From the NCBI GenBank assembly GCA_013178155.1, contig JABLXH010000002.1, forward strand, positions 1 through 64,000: DNA of 64,000 nt, in the 5' to 3' direction. A program made the position numbers and the translations under genes. Positions 17,769 through 24,530 of the stretch are shown one piece after another. The DNA comes from Armatimonadota bacterium. Lineage in GTDB: Bacteria > Armatimonadota > Zipacnadia > Zipacnadales > UBA11051. Numbering within the stretch: position 1 is the first letter of the stretch; each line of letters starts with the position of its first letter. The notes below the pieces were generated by a model. It was not told the DNA's origin and did not search any database. It saw only the letters and a program-made list of their open reading frames with translations.

Positions 17769-18709
17769 GGCTACGGAGCCCGTCAAGGCCAACCTACCGC
17801 GCCGGCCTTTTCCTGGCCCTGGTGGGGGTCACGGCCGTCTGGGGGCTTACCTTTACGGTCGTCCGGGACGCGGTGGCCCGCTACGACGTGTTTGGCTTCC
17901 TGACCATCAGGTTTGCGCTGGCCTCCCTGGTCCTGGCCCCCATCGGCTTGCGGCGGCTCACCCGCGCGGGGGGACGGGCAGCGGTCGTGGTCGGGCTGGC
18001 ACTGGCCGGAGGGTACCTCCTGCAGACCCTCGGCCTCAAGTCCACCACGCCGACCCTCTCCGGTCTCATCACCGGCCTCTTCGTGGTCTTCGCGCCCCTG
18101 TGCAACCGGCTGCTGTTCGGGGTGCGGGTGAGTGCCCGCGCCTGGGTCGCCACCGGCATCAGTCTGCTCGGCCTGGGCCTGCTGACCGGGTCTGGCACCG
18201 CGCCTCCGAACTGGGGTGATGCGCTCACTCTGGGCTGCGCGCTGTGCTTCGGCCTGCACATTGCGCTGCTGGACCGCACGGCGAATCACCATGACACAGT
18301 GGGCCTGGCCGCCGGGCAACTGCTGACGGCCACCATCGTGTTCGGTGTTGCGTGGATAGCGACCACCGATCCCCATCTGCCTCCGGTCCAGGTCTGGCCA
18401 GCCGTCCTGGTCTGCGGCGTGGTGGCCAGCGCTCTGGCCTTCCTGGTGCAGACGGCGGCGCAGCGCGAGCTTCCGGCCATCGAAGTAGCCCTGATCCTCG
18501 CCCTGGAACCTGCCTTCGCGGTCCTGTTCGGGTGGCTCCTGGCTGGCGACCGTCTGACGCCCGTGCAGTGGTGTGGCGCTGCGCTGATGCTGGCGGCGCT
18601 GACCTGGGTGAGTCTGATAGGGACACACCAGCAGGGAGGGGCGGGAGAGCGCCGGGGCGAAGAGATGAGGCGAGGATCGCTGACGCATCGCGACTGTGGA
18701 GGTGCCTGA
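17765..18709 (+). CDS. EamA/DMT-family transporter
   Basis: Integral membrane protein of about 314 residues with ten hydrophobic segments in two EamA repeats; the first has GVTAVWGLTF, and the second ends near EPAFAVLFGWLLAGDRLT, the hallmark of the family. Starts at GTG overlapping the kinase stop. Exports or imports small metabolites, type unknown. The C-terminal 30 residues after the last helix are hydrophilic. Confidence 0.88.
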   Translation: MRLRSPSRPTYRAGLFLALVGVTAVWGLTFTVVRDAVARYDVFGFLTIRFALASLVLAPIGLRRLTRAGGRAAVVVGLALAGGYLLQTLGLKSTTPTLSGLITGLFVVFAPLCNRLLFGVRVSARAWVATGISLLGLGLLTGSGTAPPNWGDALTLGCALCFGLHIALLDRTANHHDTVGLAAGQLLTATIVFGVAWIATTDPHLPPVQVWPAVLVCGVVASALAFLVQTAAQRELPAIEVALILALEPAFAVLFGWLLAGDRLTPVQWCGAALMLAALTWVSLIGTHQQGGAGERRGEEMRRGSLTHRDCGGA

Positions 18710-18711
18710 CC

Positions 18712-19692
18712 GTGATACGCTACACCGCGCTGCTCGCCATGCTGCTGACGGTCGTGGGGACAGCCTCAGCCACCGTCACCCGGTATCCGGTTCACCGTGT
18801 CCCCACTCCGCCGGTGATAGACGGAGAGGTGGCGCAAGACCCTGCCTGGACGCTGGTTCCGGAGGCTACCGGCTTCCACGTCCTGGGCGGCGGCTACACC
18901 TCGGCCAAGCAGAGCACCGCGCGAATCTGTTGGGACGAAGAGGCGCTGTATGTGGGCTTCGTGGCCGAGGAGCCGGACGCAGCGTTGCTGAAGCCCACTA
19001 CCCGCGATGGCGGCGCGCCGTGGGGCGAGGACAGCATCGAGGTCTTCCTGCAGCCGCGCCCGCCCTCGGGCCAGACCTACCAGCTCGGCGTCACCGCCGG
19101 CGGCGGCCAGGGCTCAGGTGAGGGCCATCCGGACATCACCCAGACCACCGCCGCAGCGCGGATCGGACAGAGCTCGTACAGTATCGAACTGCGGGTGCCT
19201 TGGGCCGTGGTCGCCGCCCGTCCCCAGACTGGCGACAAGTGGCGTGGCACCGTCTGCCGCAACATCTTCACCACTCAGTCGGGGGGCGACAAGTTCACCA
19301 GCCTCTCGCCCCTGCAGCGTCAGTTCCTTGAACCGGCCAACTTCGCTGAACTTGTCTTCACCGACCAGGTGCTGGATGCGGCCGGCGCCGCACGCCTCAC
19401 AGGCGAGCTGAACGCCCCATACCACAGGACATTGCAGCAGCAGGTCCGGGAACTGGCTGCCCAGCGCAGCGAGTACGAAGAGACGCTGCGGTCTGCGGTG
19501 GGTGACCCCACTTACGGCCGTGAGGCCAGTGCCCTGCTGCAGCGGTGGGAAGCACTCGCGGCACTCGCGGCAAGATTGGCCCAGGCCTCCACCGCTGAGA
19601 TCCGGCAAAGCCTGGCTGCCAGCCGGGACCTGGGCAAGCAGTCCCATGAGCTGAAGTACCGCGTGCTGCTCAAGCAGTTGCTGTTGGATTAG
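18712..19692 (+). CDS. Secreted CBM9-like carbohydrate-binding protein with coiled-coil tail
   Basis: 326-residue exported protein with a signal peptide of about 20 residues. Residues 25-215 form a CBM9/DOMON-type sandwich: PPVIDGEVAQDPAW opens the domain, followed by ARICWDEEALYVGF and EDSIEVFLQP, typical of the family. The last 100 residues are helical and rich in Gln, Arg and Ala, likely a coiled coil. GTG at 18712 follows GGAGG. It is the third gene of the kinase-transporter unit. Its stop overlaps the stop of the convergent methyltransferase by 4 bases. Confidence 0.82.
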   Translation: MIRYTALLAMLLTVVGTASATVTRYPVHRVPTPPVIDGEVAQDPAWTLVPEATGFHVLGGGYTSAKQSTARICWDEEALYVGFVAEEPDAALLKPTTRDGGAPWGEDSIEVFLQPRPPSGQTYQLGVTAGGGQGSGEGHPDITQTTAAARIGQSSYSIELRVPWAVVAARPQTGDKWRGTVCRNIFTTQSGGDKFTSLSPLQRQFLEPANFAELVFTDQVLDAAGAARLTGELNAPYHRTLQQQVRELAAQRSEYEETLRSAVGDPTYGREASALLQRWEALAALAARLAQASTAEIRQSLAASRDLGKQSHELKYRVLLKQLLLD

Positions 19693-20477
19693 CCGGGTTT
19701 GCGGCACCGCAGGATCAGGAAGAACGCCACGACGCGCATGTCGTCCAACTCCGGACGCTGGCGCAGGACCTCGTCGTCGGGGCAGGGCTCGGCTGTCTGC
19801 TCCAGGACGAAGCCGGTCTCGGCGATGAGGTTCAGCCACTGGCTGAGGGTGCGTGTGAACCGTGGCGTGCTGAAGGGTCTCCACTGCGCGCGCACCTCCG
19901 GCGGCGTCGCGCCAAAGAGCCACTCGAGACTCTCCCCCTCCAGGTTCCGGAAGTAGTCCCCGATGGCATAGGCGTACGGGCGTCCCGTCTCGTCGCGCAG
20001 CTTGCGGCGATAGGGGGTTTCGAAGCAGGGGTGGGTGATGGAGAACTGCAGGAAACCGCCAGGCCGCAGCACCCGGTACGCCTCGGCGAGGACGCGGTCG
20101 GTCTCGCCCACGTCCATGAAGCACATGAAGCTGGTGGCGAAATCGAACGCGTCGTCAGGCATCGGTAGCTCGACGGCGCTGGCGACAAGGTAGTGTATGC
20201 CCAGGGGCTGCTCGCGTTCCGCGCCGATGGCGTGGCCGAGAAAGACGGGCGATACGTCCACTGCTGTGACTTCGGCCCCCCTCCGCGCCACCAGCCGCGT
20301 GTTGTGTCCCTCGCCACAGCCGATGTCCAGCCCTCTTAGGCCCGCCACCTCCGGCAGCATCGCGAAGAAGGCCGGTGTGTTGACGTAGTCACGGCAGACG
20401 TCGTATCCGGCGCGGGCCAGATGTGTCCACGCCTCGGCGTTAGCGTCCCAGTGTCGGGCGACCTGGCGGTGGTCCAT
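19689..20477 (-). CDS. SAM-dependent class I methyltransferase
   Basis: 262 residues. SAM-binding motif I GLDIGCGEGHNT lies near residue 49, motif II is VTAVDVS, and the post-motif segment is AYRVLRPGGFLQFSITHPCF. The Methyltransf_11 type is clear but the acceptor is not. It follows the UroD-like gene by 7 bases in the same direction, so the two are probably co-transcribed. Confidence 0.85.
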   Translation of the reverse strand: MDHRQVARHWDANAEAWTHLARAGYDVCRDYVNTPAFFAMLPEVAGLRGLDIGCGEGHNTRLVARRGAEVTAVDVSPVFLGHAIGAEREQPLGIHYLVASAVELPMPDDAFDFATSFMCFMDVGETDRVLAEAYRVLRPGGFLQFSITHPCFETPYRRKLRDETGRPYAYAIGDYFRNLEGESLEWLFGATPPEVRAQWRPFSTPRFTRTLSQWLNLIAETGFVLEQTAEPCPDDEVLRQRPELDDMRVVAFFLILRCRKPG

Positions 20478-20484
20478 GGATCGC

Positions 20485-21531
20485 TCAGTATCCCTTCAGG
20501 TTCTCGTCGTACATGGCCAGAATGTTTTCGTCCGGGATGTCGGCGATGAAGTTCTGGCTGCCGTTGAGGATGTACCCTCCCCGGTCTCGCGTCAGGTCCA
20601 GGTACGAGCGCACCTCAGCGCGGACGTCGTCGGTGGTGCCGAAGGGCAGCGTCCGCTGCGTGTCCACTCCGCCGTGGAAGCTGAGCCGGTCGCCGAAGTC
20701 ACGCACGAGCCCCGGGAGACTCATCCCCTCGGCGCGCACCTGGACCGGGTCCAGAATGTCCACTCCGTCCTCGATGAGGCTGGGGATGATCGCTCGGACC
20801 GAGCCACAGGAGTGCTTCATCACCTTGCAGCCATAGTCGTGCGAGACATCGAAGAAGCGCTTGAGGGGCCGGCGGAAGAACCGCTCCCAGTGCGCCGGGG
20901 AGATGAACAGCCCGCGTTGGGTGCCGAAGTCGTTGCCGAAGTAGGTGATGTCCAGCAGACCATCGCAGGCCTCGAGGAAGCGCCGCGTGACCTCAACCTC
21001 GTAATCCACAAAGCCATTGATGATGGCGTCCACCAGGTCGGGTCGGGAGATCATCCACATGTAGAGGTTCTCCTGGCCGACCAGCCAGCCGACCTCATGG
21101 AAGAAGGGGCTCCAGGGCGCGCCATAGGTGATGAACTCATCGTGGTAACGAGCGCACCGGTCGCGCACGCCCCTGTAGTCAATGGCATCGGGTGACGGCC
21201 ACTGGTGCGCCAGCACGTCCTCGACGGTGCTGTCCTCGGTGAAAGGGACAATGACGCGGTCGGGGTGATCGGCTGGCAGGTCCGGGTTCCAGCGCAGTCC
21301 CCACATGTTGCGGAAGTAGCCCTCGGCATCGGGACCGGTGTCGGGCTGCGAGTAGTCCATGTTCACGCGCCGGAAGTCAACCTGCAGCAGGCGCAGCAGC
21401 TCCTCCTCGTCGCGAAGTCCCTGGTTGGCAAGCAGCCGCTCCGTTACATCCGGGTTGGCGTGGAAGTTGGCCGGTGCGCGGTCTGTTGGCCGGTGCGCCA
21501 GGGACTCCATAACGCGTTCGCGGGGGGTCAT
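20485..21531 (-). CDS. Uroporphyrinogen decarboxylase (UroD)-superfamily protein
   Basis: TIM-barrel protein of 348 residues. In this superfamily, methylcobamide:CoM methyltransferases use a zinc site HxCx(n)C. Here the HSC element (KHSCGSVRA, about residue 237) is present, but the C-terminal segment GSQNFIADIPDENI has no Cys. It is therefore unlikely to be a standard MtbA/MtaA enzyme and is too divergent to be HemE (no RQAGR-type N-terminus). Family members like this are abundant in uncultured phyla and mostly have no known reaction. Confidence 0.8.
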   Translation of the reverse strand: MTPRERVMESLAHRPTDRAPANFHANPDVTERLLANQGLRDEEELLRLLQVDFRRVNMDYSQPDTGPDAEGYFRNMWGLRWNPDLPADHPDRVIVPFTEDSTVEDVLAHQWPSPDAIDYRGVRDRCARYHDEFITYGAPWSPFFHEVGWLVGQENLYMWMISRPDLVDAIINGFVDYEVEVTRRFLEACDGLLDITYFGNDFGTQRGLFISPAHWERFFRRPLKRFFDVSHDYGCKVMKHSCGSVRAIIPSLIEDGVDILDPVQVRAEGMSLPGLVRDFGDRLSFHGGVDTQRTLPFGTTDDVRAEVRSYLDLTRDRGGYILNGSQNFIADIPDENILAMYDENLKGY

Positions 21532-21588
21532 GCCGGGTCACCTTTCCGGAAGTGGTCAGGCGCACTTCGTCGCCAGTGGTCAGTGGGC

Positions 21589-21611
21589 CTTCGTCAACGG
21601 GCTTGACGAAG
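21589..21611. promoter_or_regulatory. Palindrome between divergent genes (possible operator)
   Basis: CTTCGTCAA and its inverse TTGACGAAG are spaced by 5 bases (CGGGC) in the 131-base gap between the divergent UroD-like and DegT genes. It could be a repressor site or a small hairpin. No clear -10 element was found nearby. Confidence 0.35.
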
Positions 21612-21662
21612 CCTGCCCATTGTGCTTGACTGGCCCCAGCCTATGGCACAGGAGGACGAGCG

Positions 21663-22898
21663 ATGCCCGATCTGGCGATCAACGGTGGTCCCCGTCTGAG
21701 GACCGAACCGTTCGTCGGCTGGCCCCCCAAAGACCCCGGTTTCAAGGAGTATCTGGCCCAGGTGATTGACAGCGGCGCCTGGGGGATCGGCGGGGCGATG
21801 CAGGAGCGGCTCCTGCAGGACTACAAGAAGTTCTGCGATGCGGAATATGCGGTGCTCAACACCAACGGGACCTTTGCCCTGGAGTTGGGGCTGCGCGCCC
21901 TGGGCGTCGGGCCGGGTGACGAGGTCATCGTGCCTCCATACACGTTCATCGCCACCGCCTCCTCGGTGGTCTCGGCCGGCGCGATTCCCGTCTTTGCGGA
22001 CATCCGGCCGGATACTCTGTGTCTGGACGCGGAGGCCGTCGAGGCCGCCATCACTCCTCGCACCGCCGCCGTGACGGCCGTGCACATCGGTGGGATGCCA
22101 GCCGATATGGATGCGCTCAAGGCAGTCTGCGCCAAGCACGGACTGAAGTTGCTGGAAGACTGCGCTCAGGCCCACGGTGCTGTCTACCGCGGGCGGAAGG
22201 TGGGGGCCATCGGGGATGCTGGCGGGTTCTCCTTCCAGTCATCCAAGAATCTCACCGCCGGGGAGGGCGGTCTGACCACCACCAACGACGGTGAGGTCTA
22301 TGCGCGGGCCTGGTCCTACGCCAACCTGGGGCGCGTCCCCGATGGGGGCTGGTATGACCACCGCGTGATGGGCACCAACCTGCGAATGACCGATTTCCAG
22401 GCGGCAGTGCTGGTACGGGGGATCGAGATGCTGGAGGAGCAGATGGCCCGGCGTGACCTGTGCGCCAACCACCTGCGCCAGCGGCTCGAGGAGATCGAGG
22501 GCATCGAGCCGCAAGCCTTCAGCCCCGGGGCCGAGCGTTGCGCGTACCACCTGTTCATCTTCCGCTACGACCGTGCGGCCTTTGGGGGCGTGTCGCGGGA
22601 CCGGTTTGTACAGGCGCTGGCCGCCGAAGGCATCCCGGTCAGCAACGGGTACAATCCGCTCTACCGCGAGGGCCTGTTTGCCAACAACTGGTCGCCCGAA
22701 CGATGCCCGTGGGCCTGCAAGTTCTACGAGGGCACGGTGGACTACAGCACCACCTACTGCCCGGTGGCAGAGCACGTGTGCACGGACGGGTCCTTCTGGA
22801 TGGGGCAAAGCCCTTTTCTCGGGACGACCGGTGATATGGACGACATCGCTGACGCCATCCTGAAGGTGCGTGACAACCTGGACGAGCTCCGGGACTAG
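21663..22898 (+). CDS. DegT/DnrJ/EryC1/StrS family PLP aminotransferase
   Basis: PLP enzyme of 411 residues. The Schiff-base Lys is residue 195 in FQSSKNLTAGEGG, preceded by LEDCAQAHGA. NTNGTFALELGLRALGVGPG and DEVIVPPYTFIATAS are standard family motifs. Usually converts keto-sugars to amino-sugars or acts as a sugar dehydratase or aminotransferase. ATG at 21663 follows GGAGGACGAGCG. It has no sugar-nucleotide partner nearby; the next gene on this strand is ilvD, after two terminators. Confidence 0.88.
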   Translation: MPDLAINGGPRLRTEPFVGWPPKDPGFKEYLAQVIDSGAWGIGGAMQERLLQDYKKFCDAEYAVLNTNGTFALELGLRALGVGPGDEVIVPPYTFIATASSVVSAGAIPVFADIRPDTLCLDAEAVEAAITPRTAAVTAVHIGGMPADMDALKAVCAKHGLKLLEDCAQAHGAVYRGRKVGAIGDAGGFSFQSSKNLTAGEGGLTTTNDGEVYARAWSYANLGRVPDGGWYDHRVMGTNLRMTDFQAAVLVRGIEMLEEQMARRDLCANHLRQRLEEIEGIEPQAFSPGAERCAYHLFIFRYDRAAFGGVSRDRFVQALAAEGIPVSNGYNPLYREGLFANNWSPERCPWACKFYEGTVDYSTTYCPVAEHVCTDGSFWMGQSPFLGTTGDMDDIADAILKVRDNLDELRD

Positions 22899-22956
22899 CT
22901 GACAGCGGTGGCATGGGCTGGAGGAGAATGGGTCTGCGCTGGGCGACGATCTGGAG

Positions 22957-23169
22957 AAGGAAAAAGCAGCCTGCCAGGCTGTGGGAGAGGGACCTGGCGG
23001 GCTGCTTTCCGCTCCTCCCATGCTACTTCGAAAAAGTGTGATCGGGAGAGCGGGGTGGTCTCTAGCTTGGGCGCAAGTCGAGGGGGCAGAGGGAGCTAGA
23101 GACCGCCTAAGGGTTGGGTGCGGGTAGAGCTCTGTCTAGAGTTTGGCCAGTATAGCTACACAACCCTAT
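22957..23169 (-). ncRNA. Candidate free-standing structured RNA, about 212 nt
   Basis: A strong promoter points left at 23176-23204, an intrinsic terminator ends at about 22960, and no protein gene lies between. The predicted RNA folds into (i) a 5' hairpin in which AGGGUUG pairs with CAACCCU, (ii) a perfect 11-bp helix GGUCUCUAGCU/AGCUAGAGACC at 23103-23056, (iii) a stem CCGCUC/GAGCGG extended by UCCC/GGGA, and (iv) the terminator. It lacks the conserved cores of SRP RNA, RNase P RNA and tmRNA as far as I can tell, and it does not obviously form the single long rod of 6S RNA. Identity unknown. Confidence 0.6.
22961..23008. terminator. Bidirectional intrinsic terminator
   Basis: AAAGCAGCC-GCCAGG pairs with CCTGGC-GGCTGCTTT. 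On the minus strand it is followed by TTTTT, ending the candidate RNA; on the plus strand TTT follows, ending the DegT gene. Confidence 0.8.
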
Positions 23170-23175
23170 GCGGCC

Positions 23176-23204
23176 ACTATAGCGACATCGGTCAGCTTTG
23201 TCAA
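23176..23204 (-). promoter_or_regulatory. Consensus promoter for the orphan RNA
   Basis: TTGACA (23204-23199), a 17-base spacer and TATAGT (23181-23176) on the minus strand. It is one of the best sigma-70-type matches in the window. The start is near A23169. No protein gene follows it. Confidence 0.82.
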
Positions 23205-23255
23205 TACCTTTTGACGGGAATTCTCCGTTCTCCCGGCGTGCAGGTCCCTGAAGCG

Positions 23256-23284
23256 AAAAAGGGGAGTTCCGGTTGGAACTCCCC
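23256..23284 (-). terminator. Intrinsic terminator after rpsE
   Basis: On the minus strand GGGGAGTTCC pairs perfectly with GGAACTCCCC across AACC, followed by TTTTT. It separates rpsE from the orphan RNA promoter, so the RNA is not simply an rpsE 3' tail. Confidence 0.92.
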
Positions 23285-23315
23285 TCCGATTCACTCCTGT
23301 CAGGGTTCTTTGGGC

Positions 23316-24023
23316 CTACTCGTCTTCGTCGGCCTCGTCGTCCAGGGTGTCGTCGTAGCGCGGAGCGACGGCTCGCGGGGTGGCCTCTTCCGGCTCTTCG
23401 GTGGCATAGGGGTCCTCGACGGCTCGGCCCAACATGTCCATGACACTGAAGCCACGGGCTTCCGCGACTTCGCGGGGGGTCCGCAGCAGGGTCAGGGCCT
23501 TGAAGCAGGCCTTGGCGCGGTTGAAGACATTGCCGCTGCCCAGCGACTTGGTGAGAATGTCACGGATGCCGCTGACCTCGATAATCTGACGGGTGGCGCC
23601 ACCGGCGATGATGCCGGTTCCGCGGGAGGCGGGTTTGAGCAGAATGACCGCGCCGCCCACCTTGGCCGTCACCTCATGGGTGATGGTGTACCCGTCCATC
23701 GGCACGCGGATCATCGTCTTGCGCGCCCGGTTCAGGGCCTTGGCGATCGCTTCCGGCGCATTGCGCGCCTTGCCCACGCCAAGGCCGACGTTTCCCTTCC
23801 CGTCGCCGACAGCCACCAGCACGCGCGATGAGGAGATGCGCCCGCCTTTGACCGTCTTGCGGGTGCGGTCAATGCGCACGACACGCTCCTGCAGCTCGGA
23901 GCCTTCCTCCTGCTCAACCTGCGGTCGGGGCCCTCGGGAGCCGCGCGACCCGCCTGGCCCTCCTGGTCCGCCCGTCTGGCGCGAACCTCGCTGTGTGCGC
24001 TGCTGTCTTGGGTTGTACGCCAT
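23316..24023 (-). CDS. rpsE: Ribosomal protein S5 (solitary gene)
   Basis: Small-subunit protein of 235 residues, needed for decoding accuracy and 30S assembly. The double-stranded-RNA-like N-domain (ERVVRIDRTRKTVKGGRI, VGDGKGNVGLGVGKA) and C-domain (GGAVILLKPASRGTGIIAGG) are fully conserved. Unusually it has about 45 extra Gly/Arg/Gln-rich residues in front and an acidic tail of about 35 residues. It lies alone with its own promoter and terminator, not between rplR and rpmD of the spc operon. ATG at 24023. Confidence 0.95.
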   Translation of the reverse strand: MAYNPRQQRTQRGSRQTGGPGGPGGSRGSRGPRPQVEQEEGSELQERVVRIDRTRKTVKGGRISSSRVLVAVGDGKGNVGLGVGKARNAPEAIAKALNRARKTMIRVPMDGYTITHEVTAKVGGAVILLKPASRGTGIIAGGATRQIIEVSGIRDILTKSLGSGNVFNRAKACFKALTLLRTPREVAEARGFSVMDMLGRAVEDPYATEEPEEATPRAVAPRYDDTLDDEADEDE

Positions 24024-24082
24024 CCCAGCTCGTCTCCCTGAAAACTTACTGGCCTCCCCAGAGGCGGGAGGCGCGGACCGAT

Positions 24083-24111
24083 AGCTTAGCATATCAGTGT
24101 GCCTCTGTCAA
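24083..24111 (-). promoter_or_regulatory. rpsE promoter
   Basis: TTGACA (24111-24106), 17-base spacer, TAAGCT (24088-24083). It lies back to back with the ilvD promoter; the two -35 boxes are 26 bases apart. Confidence 0.8.
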
Positions 24112-24137
24112 CGATGGGAGGGGGTGCATTTCGCGCC

Positions 24138-24166
24138 TTGACGCTGTGCAGACGCGGGGCTATACT
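24138..24166 (+). promoter_or_regulatory. Promoter of the T-box-ilvD transcript
   Basis: TTGACG, 17-base spacer, TATACT. Transcription should start near 24173, immediately before the T-box stem I. Confidence 0.88.
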
Positions 24167-24172
24167 GAGTTA

Positions 24173-24441
24173 CACAACCTGGTGACGCATGGCTATGATG
24201 GGGAGGAGTAAGCGGGAGGCTTGAGCCACAGAGAGCCGGCGAAGTGCTGAGAGCCGGTGCCGAGCCCCCGCTGAACGTCGCCTCGGAGCCGCGACCGCGA
24301 ACGGTGTGAGCCTACTAGCGGTCGCCGGGTGCGCCCGCTACAGCGCCAGAGGGTCGCTCCGGATCGCGGGGCGGAACTTGGGTGGTACCGCGAGAAGCGC
24401 CCATTGGGGCCTCTCGTCCCATGGTGGACGAGAGGCCCTTT
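24173..24441 (+). promoter_or_regulatory. T-box riboswitch leader, valine specifier (GTC)
   Basis: Canonical transcriptional T-box. AGTA at 24207-24210 and GAAC at 24273-24276 form the loop-E part of the specifier loop. AGCGGG/CCCGCT closes the helix above it, and GAGG/CCTC the helix below. The codon in the specifier position is GTC (24277-24279), so uncharged tRNA-Val(GAC) is predicted to bind. CAGAGAGCCGG and GCTGAGAGCCGG form the distal stem I motifs. The T-box sequence GGTGGTACCGCG is at 24381-24392. When tRNA-Val is uncharged the antiterminator forms and ilvD is read. Confidence 0.93.
24407..24441 (+). terminator. T-box-controlled intrinsic terminator
   Basis: GGGCCTCTCGTCC pairs with GGACGAGAGGCCC, followed by TTT. 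Its 5' flank competes with the antiterminator bearing the T-box sequence. This is the off state when tRNA-Val is charged. Confidence 0.9.
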
Positions 24442-24530
24442 ATGTATGCCTGGGGCTGGCGGCGCAAGCCACCCCTATCTGTGGTTTCGGAGCTCTGGTG
24501 GTCTTACCAGGCTTACGCAGGAGGCGAGAG

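Noticed and set aside
22957-23169. Protein gene inside the orphan RNA
   Set aside because: The only ATG frame runs into the terminator and has no ribosome site; no coding bias was seen.
22957-23169. SRP RNA or RNase P RNA identity
   Set aside because: GGAAAGCAGCC is only partly like the SRP GGAAGGNAGCAGCC loop and sits in the terminator helix; RNase P core sequences were not found.
24306-24530. 75-codon N-terminal extension of ilvD
   Set aside because: This region is the T-box leader and terminator. The IlvD homology begins at 24531 behind a clear ribosome site.
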